Shown here piece after piece: positions 1-8,310 of a stretch of DNA of 64,000 nt (positions within the stretch are counted from its first letter, which is position 1; each line of letters opens with the position of its first letter). The notes beneath the pieces were generated by a model. That model ran no database searches. It was not told where the DNA came from and saw nothing but the letters and a program-made list of their open reading frames with translations. The translations under genes were made by a program, and so were the position numbers. The DNA lies in assembly GCF_007671725.1 (NCBI RefSeq), contig NZ_VCNM01000002.1, forward strand, positions 1,116,001 to 1,180,000, read 5' to 3'. Source of the DNA: Halorubrum depositum. GTDB taxonomy: Archaea > Halobacteriota > Halobacteria > Halobacteriales > Haloferacaceae.

Positions 1-242
1 CCGCGAGGAGCGCGCGCGAGGGACGCGGCGACCGAAGGGAGCCGCGAGGCTGGGGAGGCGTGAGGCGCGGTTGCAGTGCGGGGCGGGACTCAAAGGGGCA
101 GCCGGGAGGGCAACGCAGACGACGCAAGCACCGCAACGAGGGAGCGTCAGCGACCGAGTGAGGCGCGCAGCGAGTGTGCGTTGCCCTCCCGGCTGGGGCT
201 TTGGAGGTGTTCAGTGTCGATCCGCTGTCAACGATTTATAAG
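1..242 (-). repeat. Dispersed structured element, copy 1 (putative ncRNA gene, cut by the window edge)
   Basis: Shares blocks with the elements near 20.3, 45.3 and 60.8 kb. Read on the minus strand: a TATA box (CTTATAAA, 242-235), 22 variable bases, then GAAC at 212-209 exactly 30 bases from the first T-box position, then CCAAAGCCCCAGCC (204-191). That block pairs with 91-103 across a 19-bp perfect stem (99-117 with 177-195). A second GGCTGGGGCTTTG stands at 248-260 without an obvious TATA box. The other end runs off the window. No reading frame is shared with the other copies. It lies divergently from gatB. Repeat status is seen directly; transcription is inferred. Confidence 0.6.
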
Positions 243-260
243 TAAGCGGCTGGGGCTTTG

Positions 261-400
261 AAGACCTTCACCGTGTTAGCAACAGTGGCGCATCGCCGGG
301 AACCGCGAAAACAAATTTCAGAAATCACGCCGACTAGACTCGATTACGCATCGTATCGGTCCCGACACGATTTAGGTGACCCGCCCGCAACGGGTCGGTA
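261..400 (+). promoter_or_regulatory. gatB leader and promoter region
   Basis: The 140 bases before gatB hold an AT-richer stretch (about 306-355) and a weak TATA-like ATTTAGG near 369-375, about 26-32 bases before the gatB ATG. This would give a nearly leaderless mRNA. No strong Shine-Dalgarno sequence is visible. Confidence 0.3.
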
Positions 401-1888
401 ATGAGCACTCAGGCCGCGACGGAGGAGCGGACGGTCGTGATCGGGCTGGAGGTCCACGTCCAGCTCGAGACCGACACGAAAATCTTCTGCGGCTGTTCGA
501 CGGAGCCCGAGGCGGACGAAGAACCGAACACGCGCACGTGTCCGACCTGCCTCGGCCTGCCGGGCGCGCTGCCGGTCCTCAACGAGGGCGCCGTCGAGGC
601 CGCCGTGAAGGTGGGGAAGGCGATCGACGCCGACATCCCCGAGACGACGACGTTCCACCGGAAGAACTATTACTACCCCGACCTGCCGAAGAACTTCCAG
701 CTCACCCAGTACGACGCCCCGATCTGCCAGTCAGGGGAGCTGGAGGTGCGCGTCGACAGCGAGCCCCGGACCATCGGGATCACCCGGGCGCACTTAGAGG
801 AGGACCCCGGAAGCCTCCAGCACGCCGGCGGCTCCATCGAGTCGGCGACGCACACGCTCGTCAACTACAACCGCGCCGGGACGCCCCTGATGGAGATCGT
901 CACGGAGCCCGACTTCCGGTCGCCCGCGGAGACCCGGGCGTTCCTCGCGAAGCTCGAAGAGGTCCTCGAATATCTCGGCGTCTTCGACCCGACCCGCGAC
1001 GGGAGCCTGCGCGTCGACGCCAACGTCTCCTTAGTCCCGGAAGAGGAGGTCGACGACGACGGGACGATCACCGACGAGGCCCTCGCGGACGTGAACCGCG
1101 CGGAGGTGAAGAACATCTCCAGCCACAAGGGCGCCGAGCAGGCGCTCGCGTACGAGGTCACCCGCCAGGAGAACGTGCTCCGGCGCGGCCGCGAGATCGA
1201 ACAGGAGACCCGCCACTGGGACGAGGCGCGCGGGGTCACCGTCTCGATGCGCTCGAAGGAGGCCGAGAAGGACTACCGCTACTTCCGGGAGGCGGACCTC
1301 CCCGCGCTGGAGGTGTCGGACTGGAAGGCGCGAATTCCGATCCCGGAGCTGCCGGACGCCCGCCGCGAGCGCTTCCGCGAGGAGTACGGACTCGACCGCG
1401 AGTCCGCCTCGAAGCTCACCTCGACGAAGGCGGTCGCCGACTTCTTCGAGGACGTCGCCGAGTCGTTCGACCCCGACCTCGCCGCGACGTGGGTCGCCGA
1501 CAACCTGCTCGGCGAGCTGAACTACCGCGAGATGGCGATCACGGACGTCGAGGGGCGCCTCGACGAGTTCACGCGCCTGATCGAGCTGGTCGACGCCGGG
1601 GAGCTCACGGTGAAGAACGCCGAGGAGGTCGTCCTGCGCGAGATGCTCGACGCGGGCGAGGACCCCGAGACGGTCATCGAACGCGAGGGGCTCGGCGTCG
1701 CCGAATCTGGAGAGGTCGAGACCGCCGTCGACGCCGCAATCGACGACAATCCCGACGCGGTCGCCGACTACCACGACGGCGACGAGGGAGCGATCAACTT
1801 CCTCGTCGGTCAGGTGATGCAGGAGACGGGCGGCAGCGCCGACCCCGGCGAGGTGAACGGGCTGCTCCGCGAGCGGCTGGACGGGTAA
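401..1888 (+). CDS. gatB: Aspartyl/glutamyl-tRNA(Asn/Gln) amidotransferase subunit B
   Basis: GatB is the kinase/amidotransferase subunit of the GatCAB complex, which turns Glu-tRNA(Gln) or Asp-tRNA(Asn) into the amidated form. The 495 residues match the usual family length. The N-terminal cradle starts VIGLEVHVQL and carries four zinc-ligand cysteines at C30, C32, C47 and C50 (CGC and CPTC). The middle has the family block LMEIVTEPD and the C-terminal third is the helical/YqeY-like tRNA-binding tail ending in FLVGQVM. The ATG at 401 is well placed after a weak TATA signal. gatA and gatC are not in this window. The SAMP2 gene follows after 7 bases and may be cotranscribed. Confidence 0.97.
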   Translation: MSTQAATEERTVVIGLEVHVQLETDTKIFCGCSTEPEADEEPNTRTCPTCLGLPGALPVLNEGAVEAAVKVGKAIDADIPETTTFHRKNYYYPDLPKNFQLTQYDAPICQSGELEVRVDSEPRTIGITRAHLEEDPGSLQHAGGSIESATHTLVNYNRAGTPLMEIVTEPDFRSPAETRAFLAKLEEVLEYLGVFDPTRDGSLRVDANVSLVPEEEVDDDGTITDEALADVNRAEVKNISSHKGAEQALAYEVTRQENVLRRGREIEQETRHWDEARGVTVSMRSKEAEKDYRYFREADLPALEVSDWKARIPIPELPDARRERFREEYGLDRESASKLTSTKAVADFFEDVAESFDPDLAATWVADNLLGELNYREMAITDVEGRLDEFTRLIELVDAGELTVKNAEEVVLREMLDAGEDPETVIEREGLGVAESGEVETAVDAAIDDNPDAVADYHDGDEGAINFLVGQVMQETGGSADPGEVNGLLRERLDG

Positions 1889-1895
1889 GTCCCCG

Positions 1896-2144
1896 ATGAA
1901 CGTCGCCGTCGAGGTCGTCGGCGAGGGGACCCGCGAGGTCGACCTCGCCGACGACGCGACCTACGCGGATCTCATCCGCGAGACGGGGTACCACCCGCAG
2001 GAGGCGTCGGTCCTCGTCGACGGCTCCCCGGTCCCCGGCGACCGCGTCGTCGACGCCGACGAGGTCCGACTGCTCCGGCTGATAAAAGGCGGCGCGACGG
2101 ACGGCGGCGTGCGGGACCGAACCGCGACGGACGACGGCGCGTGA
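1896..2144 (+). CDS. samp2: SAMP2-like ubiquitin-fold modifier with C-terminal extension
   Basis: Small beta-grasp protein (82 residues) of the ThiS/MoaD/ubiquitin fold. From memory, residues 1-66 align without gaps with Haloferax SAMP2, which is conjugated to protein lysines and also supplies sulfur for tRNA thiolation after activation by UbaA. The diglycine falls at 65-66 (LIKGG). In the known protein this is the C-terminus; here 16 more residues follow, so the glycine would have to be exposed by proteolysis. Residue 58, a lysine used for SAMP2 chains in Haloferax, is arginine here. The stop overlaps the next start (GTGA). ubaA lies 4 kb downstream. Confidence 0.85.
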   Translation: MNVAVEVVGEGTREVDLADDATYADLIRETGYHPQEASVLVDGSPVPGDRVVDADEVRLLRLIKGGATDGGVRDRTATDDGA

Positions 2145-2677
2145 GCGGGGAGCGCAATGCGGACGAAGCGGGCGAAGCGGACGACGCGGACGACGTCGAC
2201 GACCTCGCAACATCGGCCCCCGACGGGTTCGCGATCGGGCCCGCCGACCCCGACGACCGGCTCGACGTCCTCCGCGTGCTCGACGCCGCGATGCTGGAGA
2301 CGGAGGCCGAGACGGTCGACGCCGCGATCGACGCGGGCGACGCGCTCGTCGCCAGATTCGAACGGACGGGCGCGGTCGTCGGCGCGCTGGTCGCGACGCG
2401 CCCCGAGCCGGGGCGGCTCCACGTCGACGCCGTGGCCGTCCGGCGGGCGCGTCGCGGTCGCGGAGTCGGCTCCGCGCTCGTCGCCGCGGCGGTCCGGCGC
2501 GCCGAGCGCGACGCCGCGGTCGCGGTCGTCACCGCGGCGTTCGAGGCCGGCCTGCGGGATTTCTACGAGGGACTCGGATTCGCGGTCCGACCCGTCGACG
2601 ACGCGGACGACACCGCGGCGGGCGGATCGGACCGCCTCGCGGGGCGGGCGTCGGTAAACGGGCGCGAGCCGACGTGA
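2141..2677 (+). CDS. GNAT family N-acetyltransferase
   Basis: Predicted acetyl-CoA-dependent acyltransferase of unknown substrate. The protein is 178 residues, with a GNAT core from about residue 33. The acetyl-CoA pyrophosphate loop is visible as RRGRGVGSALV around residues 105-115, and the late motif DFYEGLGFAVR sits near 145-155. The first 30 residues are an acidic, low-complexity haloarchaeal leader. The GTG start at 2141 overlaps the stop of the SAMP2 gene by four bases, so translation is probably coupled. An ATG at 2157 lies in another frame and was not used. The substrate cannot be read from sequence. Confidence 0.85.
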   Translation: MSGERNADEAGEADDADDVDDLATSAPDGFAIGPADPDDRLDVLRVLDAAMLETEAETVDAAIDAGDALVARFERTGAVVGALVATRPEPGRLHVDAVAVRRARRGRGVGSALVAAAVRRAERDAAVAVVTAAFEAGLRDFYEGLGFAVRPVDDADDTAAGGSDRLAGRASVNGREPT

Positions 2678-2758
2678 ACCGCGCGCAAGCGGTGCGTCCG
2701 ACTCGCGGCTGACTGACCTTTTTCCGCGTGGTATGTGTACTCATATCTTGCTCAAAGA

Positions 2759-3208
2759 ATGCCCTCTACATCCGGCTCATCCGAGACGTCCGGTGGTATC
2801 GACGTCGAGACGGCGGACCCCGAGGACGGTCGGCAGCGCAGACCGAGCGCGACCGCGGGCGTTCGCCCGGACAGCGACCCCCGTTCCGACTATCACCACC
2901 GCGTCCGCATCGCCGCGCTCGCGGCCGAACGCGAAGTGCTCGACGAGCGGGTGACCGCGCTCACGGACGAGATGGAGGCGCTCGAAGCGGAGGTGGAAGC
3001 GCTCGAACGAGCCGTCGAGTCGGAGGAACGGCAGCGGCAGCAGGTCATCGACAGCTACGAGACGATCGTCAGAGAGCGGTCGGAGGCCGACCGCGAGAGC
3101 GGAGCGGAGGCTCCCGCGGAGAGGGAGGCCACGGATCGGGGACCGCTGGCGGCGGTCGCGTCCCGGATCGGACGAGCGGTGGCGCGGCTGCGACGCTCGG
3201 ACGACTGA
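2759..3208 (+). CDS. Haloarchaeal coiled-coil protein
   Basis: Encodes 149 residues from the ATG at 2759; an upstream in-frame ATG at 2735 would add eight residues but leaves no room for a promoter. Residues 1-45 are polar and probably disordered. About 47-105 form a heptad-rich coiled coil (RIAALAAEREVLDERVTALT and the following EMEALEAEVEALERAVESE). The C-terminus is basic (RIGRAVARLRR). No enzyme motif, signal peptide or membrane segment is visible. The family looks haloarchaeal, but I cannot assign a function. It probably oligomerises through the coiled coil. Confidence 0.75.
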   Translation: MPSTSGSSETSGGIDVETADPEDGRQRRPSATAGVRPDSDPRSDYHHRVRIAALAAEREVLDERVTALTDEMEALEAEVEALERAVESEERQRQQVIDSYETIVRERSEADRESGAEAPAEREATDRGPLAAVASRIGRAVARLRRSDD

Positions 3209-3377
3209 CCGGAGTCCGCGTCCGTTTCGGGGCGCACATCCGTTTCGGGGCGCGTCGGTCCGGAGGGGAGCTCGCATCCGATGTCCATTTCCGGGTCGAC
3301 CCCGTCGTTCCGGGCATGAACGCCGATTCGCCAGCGGTTTCGACGAGCACTGGGCCGCGATCAGTGGTGGGAGACGC

Positions 3378-4160
3378 ATGAGCGGAAAAGACGAGTACTA
3401 CAACCGGTCGAAACAGCAGGGGTACCGGAGTCGGGCCTCCTACAAGCTGAAACAGCTCGACGAGGACGCGGACCTGTTCGAGCGCGGCGACACCGTCGTC
3501 GACCTCGGTGCCGCGCCGGGCGGGTGGCTCCAGGTCGCCGCCGAGGAGGTCGGCGAGTCGGGGACCGTCGTCGGCGTCGACCTCCAGCGCATCGACGACC
3601 TCGAGGAGCACGACGTGGAGACGATCCGCGGCGACATGACCGAGGAGCGCACCCGTCACTACCTCCGCGAGGCGGTCGGGGAGCGCGGCGCCGACGTGGT
3701 GCTCTCCGACATGGCGCCGAACATGACCGGCGAGTACGCGCTCGACCACGCCCGGTCGATCCACCTCGCCAGGCAGGCGTTCGACGTGGCCGAGGAGCTG
3801 CTCGCCCCCGGCGGCGACTTCGTCGTGAAGGCGTTCCAGGGCGAGGACTTAGACGCCTTCCGCGAGGACGTACGCGCCGAGTTCGAGTACCTCCGGACCG
3901 TCTCCCCGCCGGCCTCCCGCGACTCCTCCTCGGAGGTGTACCTCGTCGCCAAAGGGCTCAACACGGCCCCCGTCGAGGCGGGCGACCGGCTTGAGGTGAC
4001 GATCGAGGAGCTCGGCGACGAGGGCGACGGGATCGCGTACGTCGAGGGGTACTCCCTCTTCGTCCCCGACGCCGCGGTCGGCGAGACGCTGACGGTCGAG
4101 ATCGACGAGGCGAAGCCGCGGTTCGGCTTCGCCGAGCGCGTGGACGGCGACGACGAGTAG
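3378..4160 (+). CDS. rlmE: 23S rRNA (uridine-2'-O)-methyltransferase with TRAM domain
   Basis: RlmE/FtsJ transfers a methyl group from SAM to the 2'-O of a conserved uridine in the 23S rRNA A-loop. The 260 residues begin with the RNA-binding stretch RSRASYKLKQLDE. The SAM motif VVDLGAAPGGW is near 41-51. The K-D-K-E catalytic tetrad is recognisable: K in ASYKL, D in DMAPN, K in VVKAFQGED and E in SSEVYLVAKG. Residues about 198-255 are a TRAM domain (EVTIEELGDEGDGIAYVEG), an archaeal addition that binds RNA. The ATG at 3378 is the only sensible start. The next gene is convergent. Confidence 0.95.
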   Translation: MSGKDEYYNRSKQQGYRSRASYKLKQLDEDADLFERGDTVVDLGAAPGGWLQVAAEEVGESGTVVGVDLQRIDDLEEHDVETIRGDMTEERTRHYLREAVGERGADVVLSDMAPNMTGEYALDHARSIHLARQAFDVAEELLAPGGDFVVKAFQGEDLDAFREDVRAEFEYLRTVSPPASRDSSSEVYLVAKGLNTAPVEAGDRLEVTIEELGDEGDGIAYVEGYSLFVPDAAVGETLTVEIDEAKPRFGFAERVDGDDE

Positions 4161-4212
4161 CTGTCACGTTCGCAGACGACCGGCGACGTATCGGCCTCAG
4201 GACGCGTCGGCC

Positions 4213-4827
4213 TCAGGCCGCGTCCGCGCGCCGGACCCACTCGCGGAGGGTGAACCCCTCGTACTCCGTCTCGTCGACCACGCGCCACTCCGTCTCGTCC
4301 CACGCCGGGAACCGGGTGTCGCCCTCGTAGGCGCCGTCGACGTGGCTGAGGACCATCCGGTCGACGCGCGGCTGGAACAGCTCGTATATCGCCCCGCCGC
4401 CGAGGACGTAGACGGGGGCGTCGGGGTCGGCGTCCGTAACGTCGTCGGCCGGTCCCGTTCCGACGGGCGCCGTCTCGCCGGCGACGTCGACGGCGGCGTG
4501 CGACTCGCCGGCGACGCCGTCGATCGCACCCGAAGCGGGAGGTTCGCCGACGAGCACGCGGGCGAGATCGATCGCCGCGTCCGCGTCGCCGGCGACGACC
4601 GCGGTCGGCTCGTCGATCGCGTCGAGGCTGCGGCTCACGACGATCTGCCGGCGTCCGGGGAGGTCGCCGCGCATGGATTCGAAGGTTCGGCGGCCCAAGA
4701 CGACGGGCGAGTCGGCGACGCGTTCGCGGTACTGACGGACATCCTCGGGGAGGGCCGGCCACGGGACGCCGCCGTCGTTCCCGATCACCCGGTTCTCCGC
4801 GAGCGCCGCGACGCTGACGAGTTGCAC
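4213..4827 (-). CDS. Dihydrofolate reductase with an insert loop
   Basis: Reduces dihydrofolate to tetrahydrofolate with NADPH. From the GTG start at 4827 the protein is 204 residues, longer than the roughly 160 of other haloarchaeal DHFRs. The N-terminus [21 protein letters not shown] contains the substrate and nicotinamide site. [11 protein letters not shown] and the late [13 protein letters not shown] are the cofactor-binding motifs. The extra length is one insert (about residues 85-125), rich in Ala, Gly and acidic residues, between the NADPH-binding sheet and the GGGAIY motif. folP, another folate gene, is at the far end of the window. It runs convergently with rlmE. Confidence 0.93.
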   Translation of the reverse strand: MQLVSVAALAENRVIGNDGGVPWPALPEDVRQYRERVADSPVVLGRRTFESMRGDLPGRRQIVVSRSLDAIDEPTAVVAGDADAAIDLARVLVGEPPASGAIDGVAGESHAAVDVAGETAPVGTGPADDVTDADPDAPVYVLGGGAIYELFQPRVDRMVLSHVDGAYEGDTRFPAWDETEWRVVDETEYEGFTLREWVRRADAA

Positions 4828-4889
4828 GGGAGCGATAGGGACGGCGGCGGTAAAAAGCGGTCGGCGAGGGTGCTGCGTCGGGACCGCGG

Positions 4890-5948
4890 CTATTCGGCCA
4901 GTCCGAGCAGATCGAACGGGTACCCGTTGTCGACCTCGTCGGCCTGCTCGTAGACGACGCGGGCGGCCGCGACGTCTTGGATCGCGAGCCCGGTGGAGTC
5001 GAAGACGGTGACGCCCGTGACGCCATCCGCGCCCGTGCCGGGGGCGTTCCCGCCGGCGTCGATCCCCGCGCGACCGGGGCGGGTGCCGACGACGATCTCG
5101 CCGATCTCGCCGTAGATGTCGTCGTCCGTGAGCGTCCCCGCCGCGTACGGGACGTTGATCTCGCCGGAGTGGGTGCACTGCTCGCGGTCGTCGATGACGA
5201 CCGTGGCGTCGAGCAGGAGCTCGTCCGCCAGCTCGTGTTTCCCCGCCGCGTCGGCGCCCATCGCGTTGACGTGGGTGTGATCGCCGACGTCGTCGAGGCC
5301 GACGACGGGGTCCTCGACGGGCGTCACCGTCGAGAGCACGTCGCAGTGGCCGGCCTCGCTGATCGAGCCGCCCCTGACGTCGAACCGGTCGTCGAAGGCG
5401 TCGACGAAGCGGGCGACGCGCTCCTCGTCGAGGTCGCTGACCACGACCTCCTCGATGTCGCGCACCTCCGAGATGGCCTCCAGCTGCGTGTACGACTGGA
5501 CGCCCGCGCCGACGATCCCGAGCGAGGTCGCGTCGGGGACCGCGAGGTGGTCGGTGGCGACCGCGGCGGCCGCGCCCGTGCGCTTCATCGTGAGCGTCGT
5601 GCCGTCGAGGATCGCGAGCGGGAACGCCGTCTCGGGGTCGGAGTAGATCATCGTCCCCATCACGGTCGGGAGGTCGTGGTCGGCGGGGTTGTCGGTGTGG
5701 ACGTTCACCCACTTGATCCCGGCCGCGTCCCAGCCGGTCTCCTCGGCGGTGTCCTCGGTCCTGACGTCGAGGTAGGCGGGCATCGACCGGAAGTCGCCGT
5801 TGTACTCCGGGAGGTCGATGTACGACTTCGCGGGCATCTTCGCGTTCCCGCGCTCGTAGGCCGTGAACGCGCCGCGCACCGCGTCGATGACGCGGTCCAT
5901 GCGGGCGTTCTCGTCGACGTCGTCGGCGTTGAGAAGCAGCGTCTGCAT
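4890..5948 (-). CDS. Ornithine cyclodeaminase / alanine dehydrogenase (mu-crystallin family)
   Basis: NAD(P)-dependent enzyme of the OCD/mu-crystallin family; archaeal members include alanine dehydrogenases and ornithine cyclodeaminases, and sequence alone does not decide. The protein is 352 residues. Substrate-domain residues are seen in [22 protein letters not shown] and in the lysine-containing [14 protein letters not shown]. The Rossmann motif [18 protein letters not shown] starts near residue 124. The end [13 protein letters not shown] matches the C-terminus typical of archaeal relatives. The ATG at 5948 agrees with the conserved N-terminus [11 protein letters not shown]. It is probably monocistronic. 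Confidence 0.92.
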   Translation of the reverse strand: MQTLLLNADDVDENARMDRVIDAVRGAFTAYERGNAKMPAKSYIDLPEYNGDFRSMPAYLDVRTEDTAEETGWDAAGIKWVNVHTDNPADHDLPTVMGTMIYSDPETAFPLAILDGTTLTMKRTGAAAAVATDHLAVPDATSLGIVGAGVQSYTQLEAISEVRDIEEVVVSDLDEERVARFVDAFDDRFDVRGGSISEAGHCDVLSTVTPVEDPVVGLDDVGDHTHVNAMGADAAGKHELADELLLDATVVIDDREQCTHSGEINVPYAAGTLTDDDIYGEIGEIVVGTRPGRAGIDAGGNAPGTGADGVTGVTVFDSTGLAIQDVAAARVVYEQADEVDNGYPFDLLGLAE

Positions 5949-6132
5949 GTCGCAAGCTTTGCCGGTCGGGTACTTGAACCCTGTTGGATCGGCCGCGGAC
6001 GGAGGGATCCCCGTGGAGTCGCGAGTGCAGCGAGCGACGTGACCGGGGATTCGGAAGCGTTCACCGTACCACCGGCAGCGACGTAGTACAGTCGGGAACA
6101 CGATTATACGCGCTCACCGCCCATATCGACCC

Positions 6133-6945
6133 ATGAGTCTCTCGCTCGACGCCGACCAGCTCGACCGGTACTCCAGGCACGTCATCATGGACGAGGTCGG
6201 CCCGGAGGGACAGCGACGCCTCCTCGACGGCAGCGCCCTCGTCATCGGGGCGGGCGGGCTCGGCGCCCCCGTCATCCAGTACCTCGCGGCCGCGGGAGTC
6301 GGGACGCTCGGGATCGTCGACGACGACGTCGTCGAGCGCTCGAACCTCCAGCGGCAGGTGGTCCACGGCGACGCCGACGTGGGCGAGCCGAAGGTCGAGT
6401 CCGCGGCGCGGTGCGTCGACCGGCTCAACCCCGACGTCGACGTGGCGACGCACGAGATCCGCCTCGACGAGGGGAACGTGCACGACCTGCTCGCCGGCCA
6501 CGACGTCGTCGTCGACTGCGCGGACAACTTCCGGACGCGGTACGTCGTCAACGACGCGGCCCGGATCGAGGGGCTACCCGTCGTCCACGGCGCGATCTAC
6601 AAGTTCGAGGGGCAGGCGACGACGCTCGTCCCCGACGGCCCCTGCTACCGGTGTCTGTTCCCGGAGGCGCCGGAGCCCGGAACGGTGCCCGACTGCGCGG
6701 CGACGGGCGTGCTCGGCGTGCTCCCGGGTACGGTCGGGTGCATCCAGGCGACCGAGGCGATCAAGCTCCTCCTCGACGCCGGGGAGACGCTCGACGGCCG
6801 GCTCCTCTTCTACGACGCGATGGACCTGACCTTCGAGACGGTCCCCTACCGCCGGAATCCGGACTGTCCGGTGTGCGGCGACGACGGCATCGAGACGATC
6901 GACGGGATAGACTACTCGGGCGGCTGTCGCGTGGACGCGGACTAG
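6133..6945 (+). CDS. ubaA: E1-like SAMP-activating adenylyltransferase
   Basis: UbaA adenylates the C-terminal glycine of SAMP modifiers and passes them on for protein conjugation, tRNA thiolation and molybdopterin synthesis. The 270 residues show the ThiF/MoeB layout: nucleotide-binding GAGGLG at 39-44, the RSNLQRQ helix at 69-75, and two zinc CxxC pairs (C171/C174 and CPVC near the C-terminus). The catalytic cysteine is C188 in VPDCAATG, the same number as reported for Haloferax UbaA. The ATG at 6133 follows a short AT-rich promoter (GATTATACG at about 6104). A SAMP2-like gene lies 4 kb upstream, but the two are not in one operon. Confidence 0.95.
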   Translation: MSLSLDADQLDRYSRHVIMDEVGPEGQRRLLDGSALVIGAGGLGAPVIQYLAAAGVGTLGIVDDDVVERSNLQRQVVHGDADVGEPKVESAARCVDRLNPDVDVATHEIRLDEGNVHDLLAGHDVVVDCADNFRTRYVVNDAARIEGLPVVHGAIYKFEGQATTLVPDGPCYRCLFPEAPEPGTVPDCAATGVLGVLPGTVGCIQATEAIKLLLDAGETLDGRLLFYDAMDLTFETVPYRRNPDCPVCGDDGIETIDGIDYSGGCRVDAD

Positions 6946-6983
6946 CGTCTCCGGCGAGGCTCCCGCGTCGGTCCGACCGCCGC

Positions 6984-7400
6984 TCACAGGGAGCGCTCGG
7001 TCATCGCCGGGCCGCCGCCCGCGCCAGAGCCGTCGGCGGCGAACCCCGACCGGACGCACCACCGACAGTAGCGGAAGTCGGGGCGGTTCTCGGCCCCGCA
7101 GTGCCGGCAGACGACGGTCTCGCCGTCGGCGTCGAGCGGCGGCGGGTCCCCGTTCGGGTCGGTCCCGGCCGCCGCCGAGCCGGCGTCGGCGCCCACGGCG
7201 AACTCCGGGCCGGCGGCGACCGCGCCGTCCGCGTCGCCCTCGGCGTCGGCGTCCCCGTCCGAGGGCGGCGAGTCGCCGAGAGACCCGAGCGTCCCGGGCG
7301 GCTCCCAGTCCCGCCTCGCGAGGAGCCACGCGAGCGCGACGTTGGCGGCGATCACCGCGACGAGCACCGCGGCGACCGGAAGGAGGTCACCTCCCGTCAT
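6984..7400 (-). CDS. Membrane-anchored zinc-ribbon protein
   Basis: The protein is 138 residues from the ATG at 7400. It starts with a single membrane segment (LLPVAAVLVAVIAANVALAW, residues 6-25) followed by an acidic low-complexity linker of about 65 residues. The C-terminal region holds a zinc ribbon, CRHCGAENRPDFRYCRWC, with two CxxC pairs. This places a zinc ribbon on a flexible cytoplasmic or extracytoplasmic tether. No partner or function is evident. A longer open frame to 7748 exists but overlaps ridA and lacks the conserved start. Confidence 0.75.
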   Translation of the reverse strand: MTGGDLLPVAAVLVAVIAANVALAWLLARRDWEPPGTLGSLGDSPPSDGDADAEGDADGAVAAGPEFAVGADAGSAAAGTDPNGDPPPLDADGETVVCRHCGAENRPDFRYCRWCVRSGFAADGSGAGGGPAMTERSL

Positions 7401-7503
7401 GTGTCGTGTGTTAGCAGGCGAAGAATATATGACCAGCGGTGATCGCGGGGGATCCGCCTCGGTCCCCGGCACTCTTAGGGCGGCCCGCCGAACGGGTGGA
7501 CGT

Positions 7504-7884
7504 ATGAAGGAGATCGTCCACACCGACGCGGCGCCCGAGGCGGTCGGGGCGTACAGCCAGGCGACGACGAACGGCGAGCTCGTGTTCACGGCCGGGCAGA
7601 TCCCGCTGACGCCCGACGGCGACCTGCTCGACGACGCGCCGATCGCCGAGCAGACGGAGCGTGCGCTCGACAACCTCGTCGCCGTGCTCGACGAGGCCGG
7701 CGCGGCGCCGACGGACGTGCTGAAGACGACGGTCTTCCTCGCCGACATCGACGACTTCGACGCGATGAACGAGGCGTACGCGGGCTACTTCGACGAGTCC
7801 CCTCCGGCCCGGTCGGCGGTGCAGGCGGGCGCCCTCCCGAAGGGCGTCGGCGTCGAGATCGAGGCGGTGGCCGTCGTCGAGTAG
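7504..7884 (+). CDS. ridA: RidA family reactive intermediate/imine deaminase
   Basis: RidA hydrolyses reactive enamine/imine intermediates such as 2-aminoacrylate made by PLP enzymes, for instance threonine deaminase (ilvA is in this window at 59.4 kb). The 126 residues are full length for the YjgF/YER057c/UK114 family. Signature features are AVGAYSQAT near the N-terminus, VFTAGQIP, and the C-terminal PPARSAVQAGALPKGVGVEIEAVAV with the arginine that binds the substrate carboxylate. The ATG at 7504 follows GGACGT. The next gene starts directly after the stop codon, so the two are cotranscribed. Confidence 0.95.
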   Translation: MKEIVHTDAAPEAVGAYSQATTNGELVFTAGQIPLTPDGDLLDDAPIAEQTERALDNLVAVLDEAGAAPTDVLKTTVFLADIDDFDAMNEAYAGYFDESPPARSAVQAGALPKGVGVEIEAVAVVE

Positions 7885-8187
7885 ATGGGCATCGAGGGCG
7901 GCGGCGAGACCGGCGACGAAGGCGACGAGACCGACGCCGAGAGAGGAGTCCGAGAACGCCCGGAGAAGCCCGCAGCTCGGCCGACGAGGCGCGCCAGAGC
8001 GAAGTCGGCGGCGCTGTGGGGGCTCGTCGGCGGCTTCGCGTTCCTCGCGCTCGCGCAGGGGTTCCTGCTCGTCGCGAGCGACCTCCCGGTCGGATACGTC
8101 GGACTCGCGGGGCTCGCCGCGTCGGTCGCCGTCGCGTCCGGCGGGATCGCCTACGCGACGGAACACCGGCTGCGGGCGAACGCGTGA
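7885..8187 (+). CDS. Small two-TM membrane protein
   Basis: Encodes 100 residues, starting on the base after the ridA stop. The first 45 residues are charged and probably cytoplasmic. Two hydrophobic segments follow: SAALWGLVGGFAFLALAQG (about 45-63) and VGYVGLAGLAASVAVASGGI (about 72-91), with a short basic tail. This is a typical small haloarchaeal membrane protein of unknown role. The tight spacing suggests cotranscription with ridA, though not necessarily a shared function. Confidence 0.7.
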   Translation: MGIEGGGETGDEGDETDAERGVRERPEKPAARPTRRARAKSAALWGLVGGFAFLALAQGFLLVASDLPVGYVGLAGLAASVAVASGGIAYATEHRLRANA

Positions 8188-8228
8188 AGAGAAGGACTTA
8201 ACAGTCGCAGCGGATTATCTCGGACTGA

Positions 8229-8310
8229 GCCAGGATGGCCGAGTGGTAAGGCGCACGCCTGGAAAGCGTGTTCCCTTCCGGGATCGGGGGTTCAAATCCC
8301 TCTCCTGGCG
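8229..8310 (+). tRNA. tRNA-Ser (GGA)
   Basis: 82-nt tRNA without encoded CCA. The acceptor arms GCCAGGA (8229-8235) and TCCTGGC (8303-8309) pair perfectly, with discriminator G8310 as usual for serine. The anticodon stem CACGC/GCGTG encloses CTGGAAA, giving anticodon GGA at 8261-8263. The T arm is GGGGTTCAAATCCC. There is a long variable arm, as in all class II serine tRNAs, and no intron. The last 23 bases, including the first base after the gene, recur at 8437-8459. Confidence 0.95.

Noticed and set aside
76-261. Small open frame inside repeat copy 1
   Set aside because: Arg-rich composition and no conservation of the frame in copies 2-4; the conserved features are stems and promoter.
3221-3253. 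Two copies of TCCGTTTCGGGGCGC at 18-bp period
   Set aside because: Only two units with no relation to a promoter or gene; probably slippage.
4213-5955. Minus-strand frame joining DHFR to upstream sequence (580 codons)
   Set aside because: The upstream 376 codons are an Arg-rich shadow of the OCD-family gene. The GTG at 4827 starts the conserved DHFR N-terminus.
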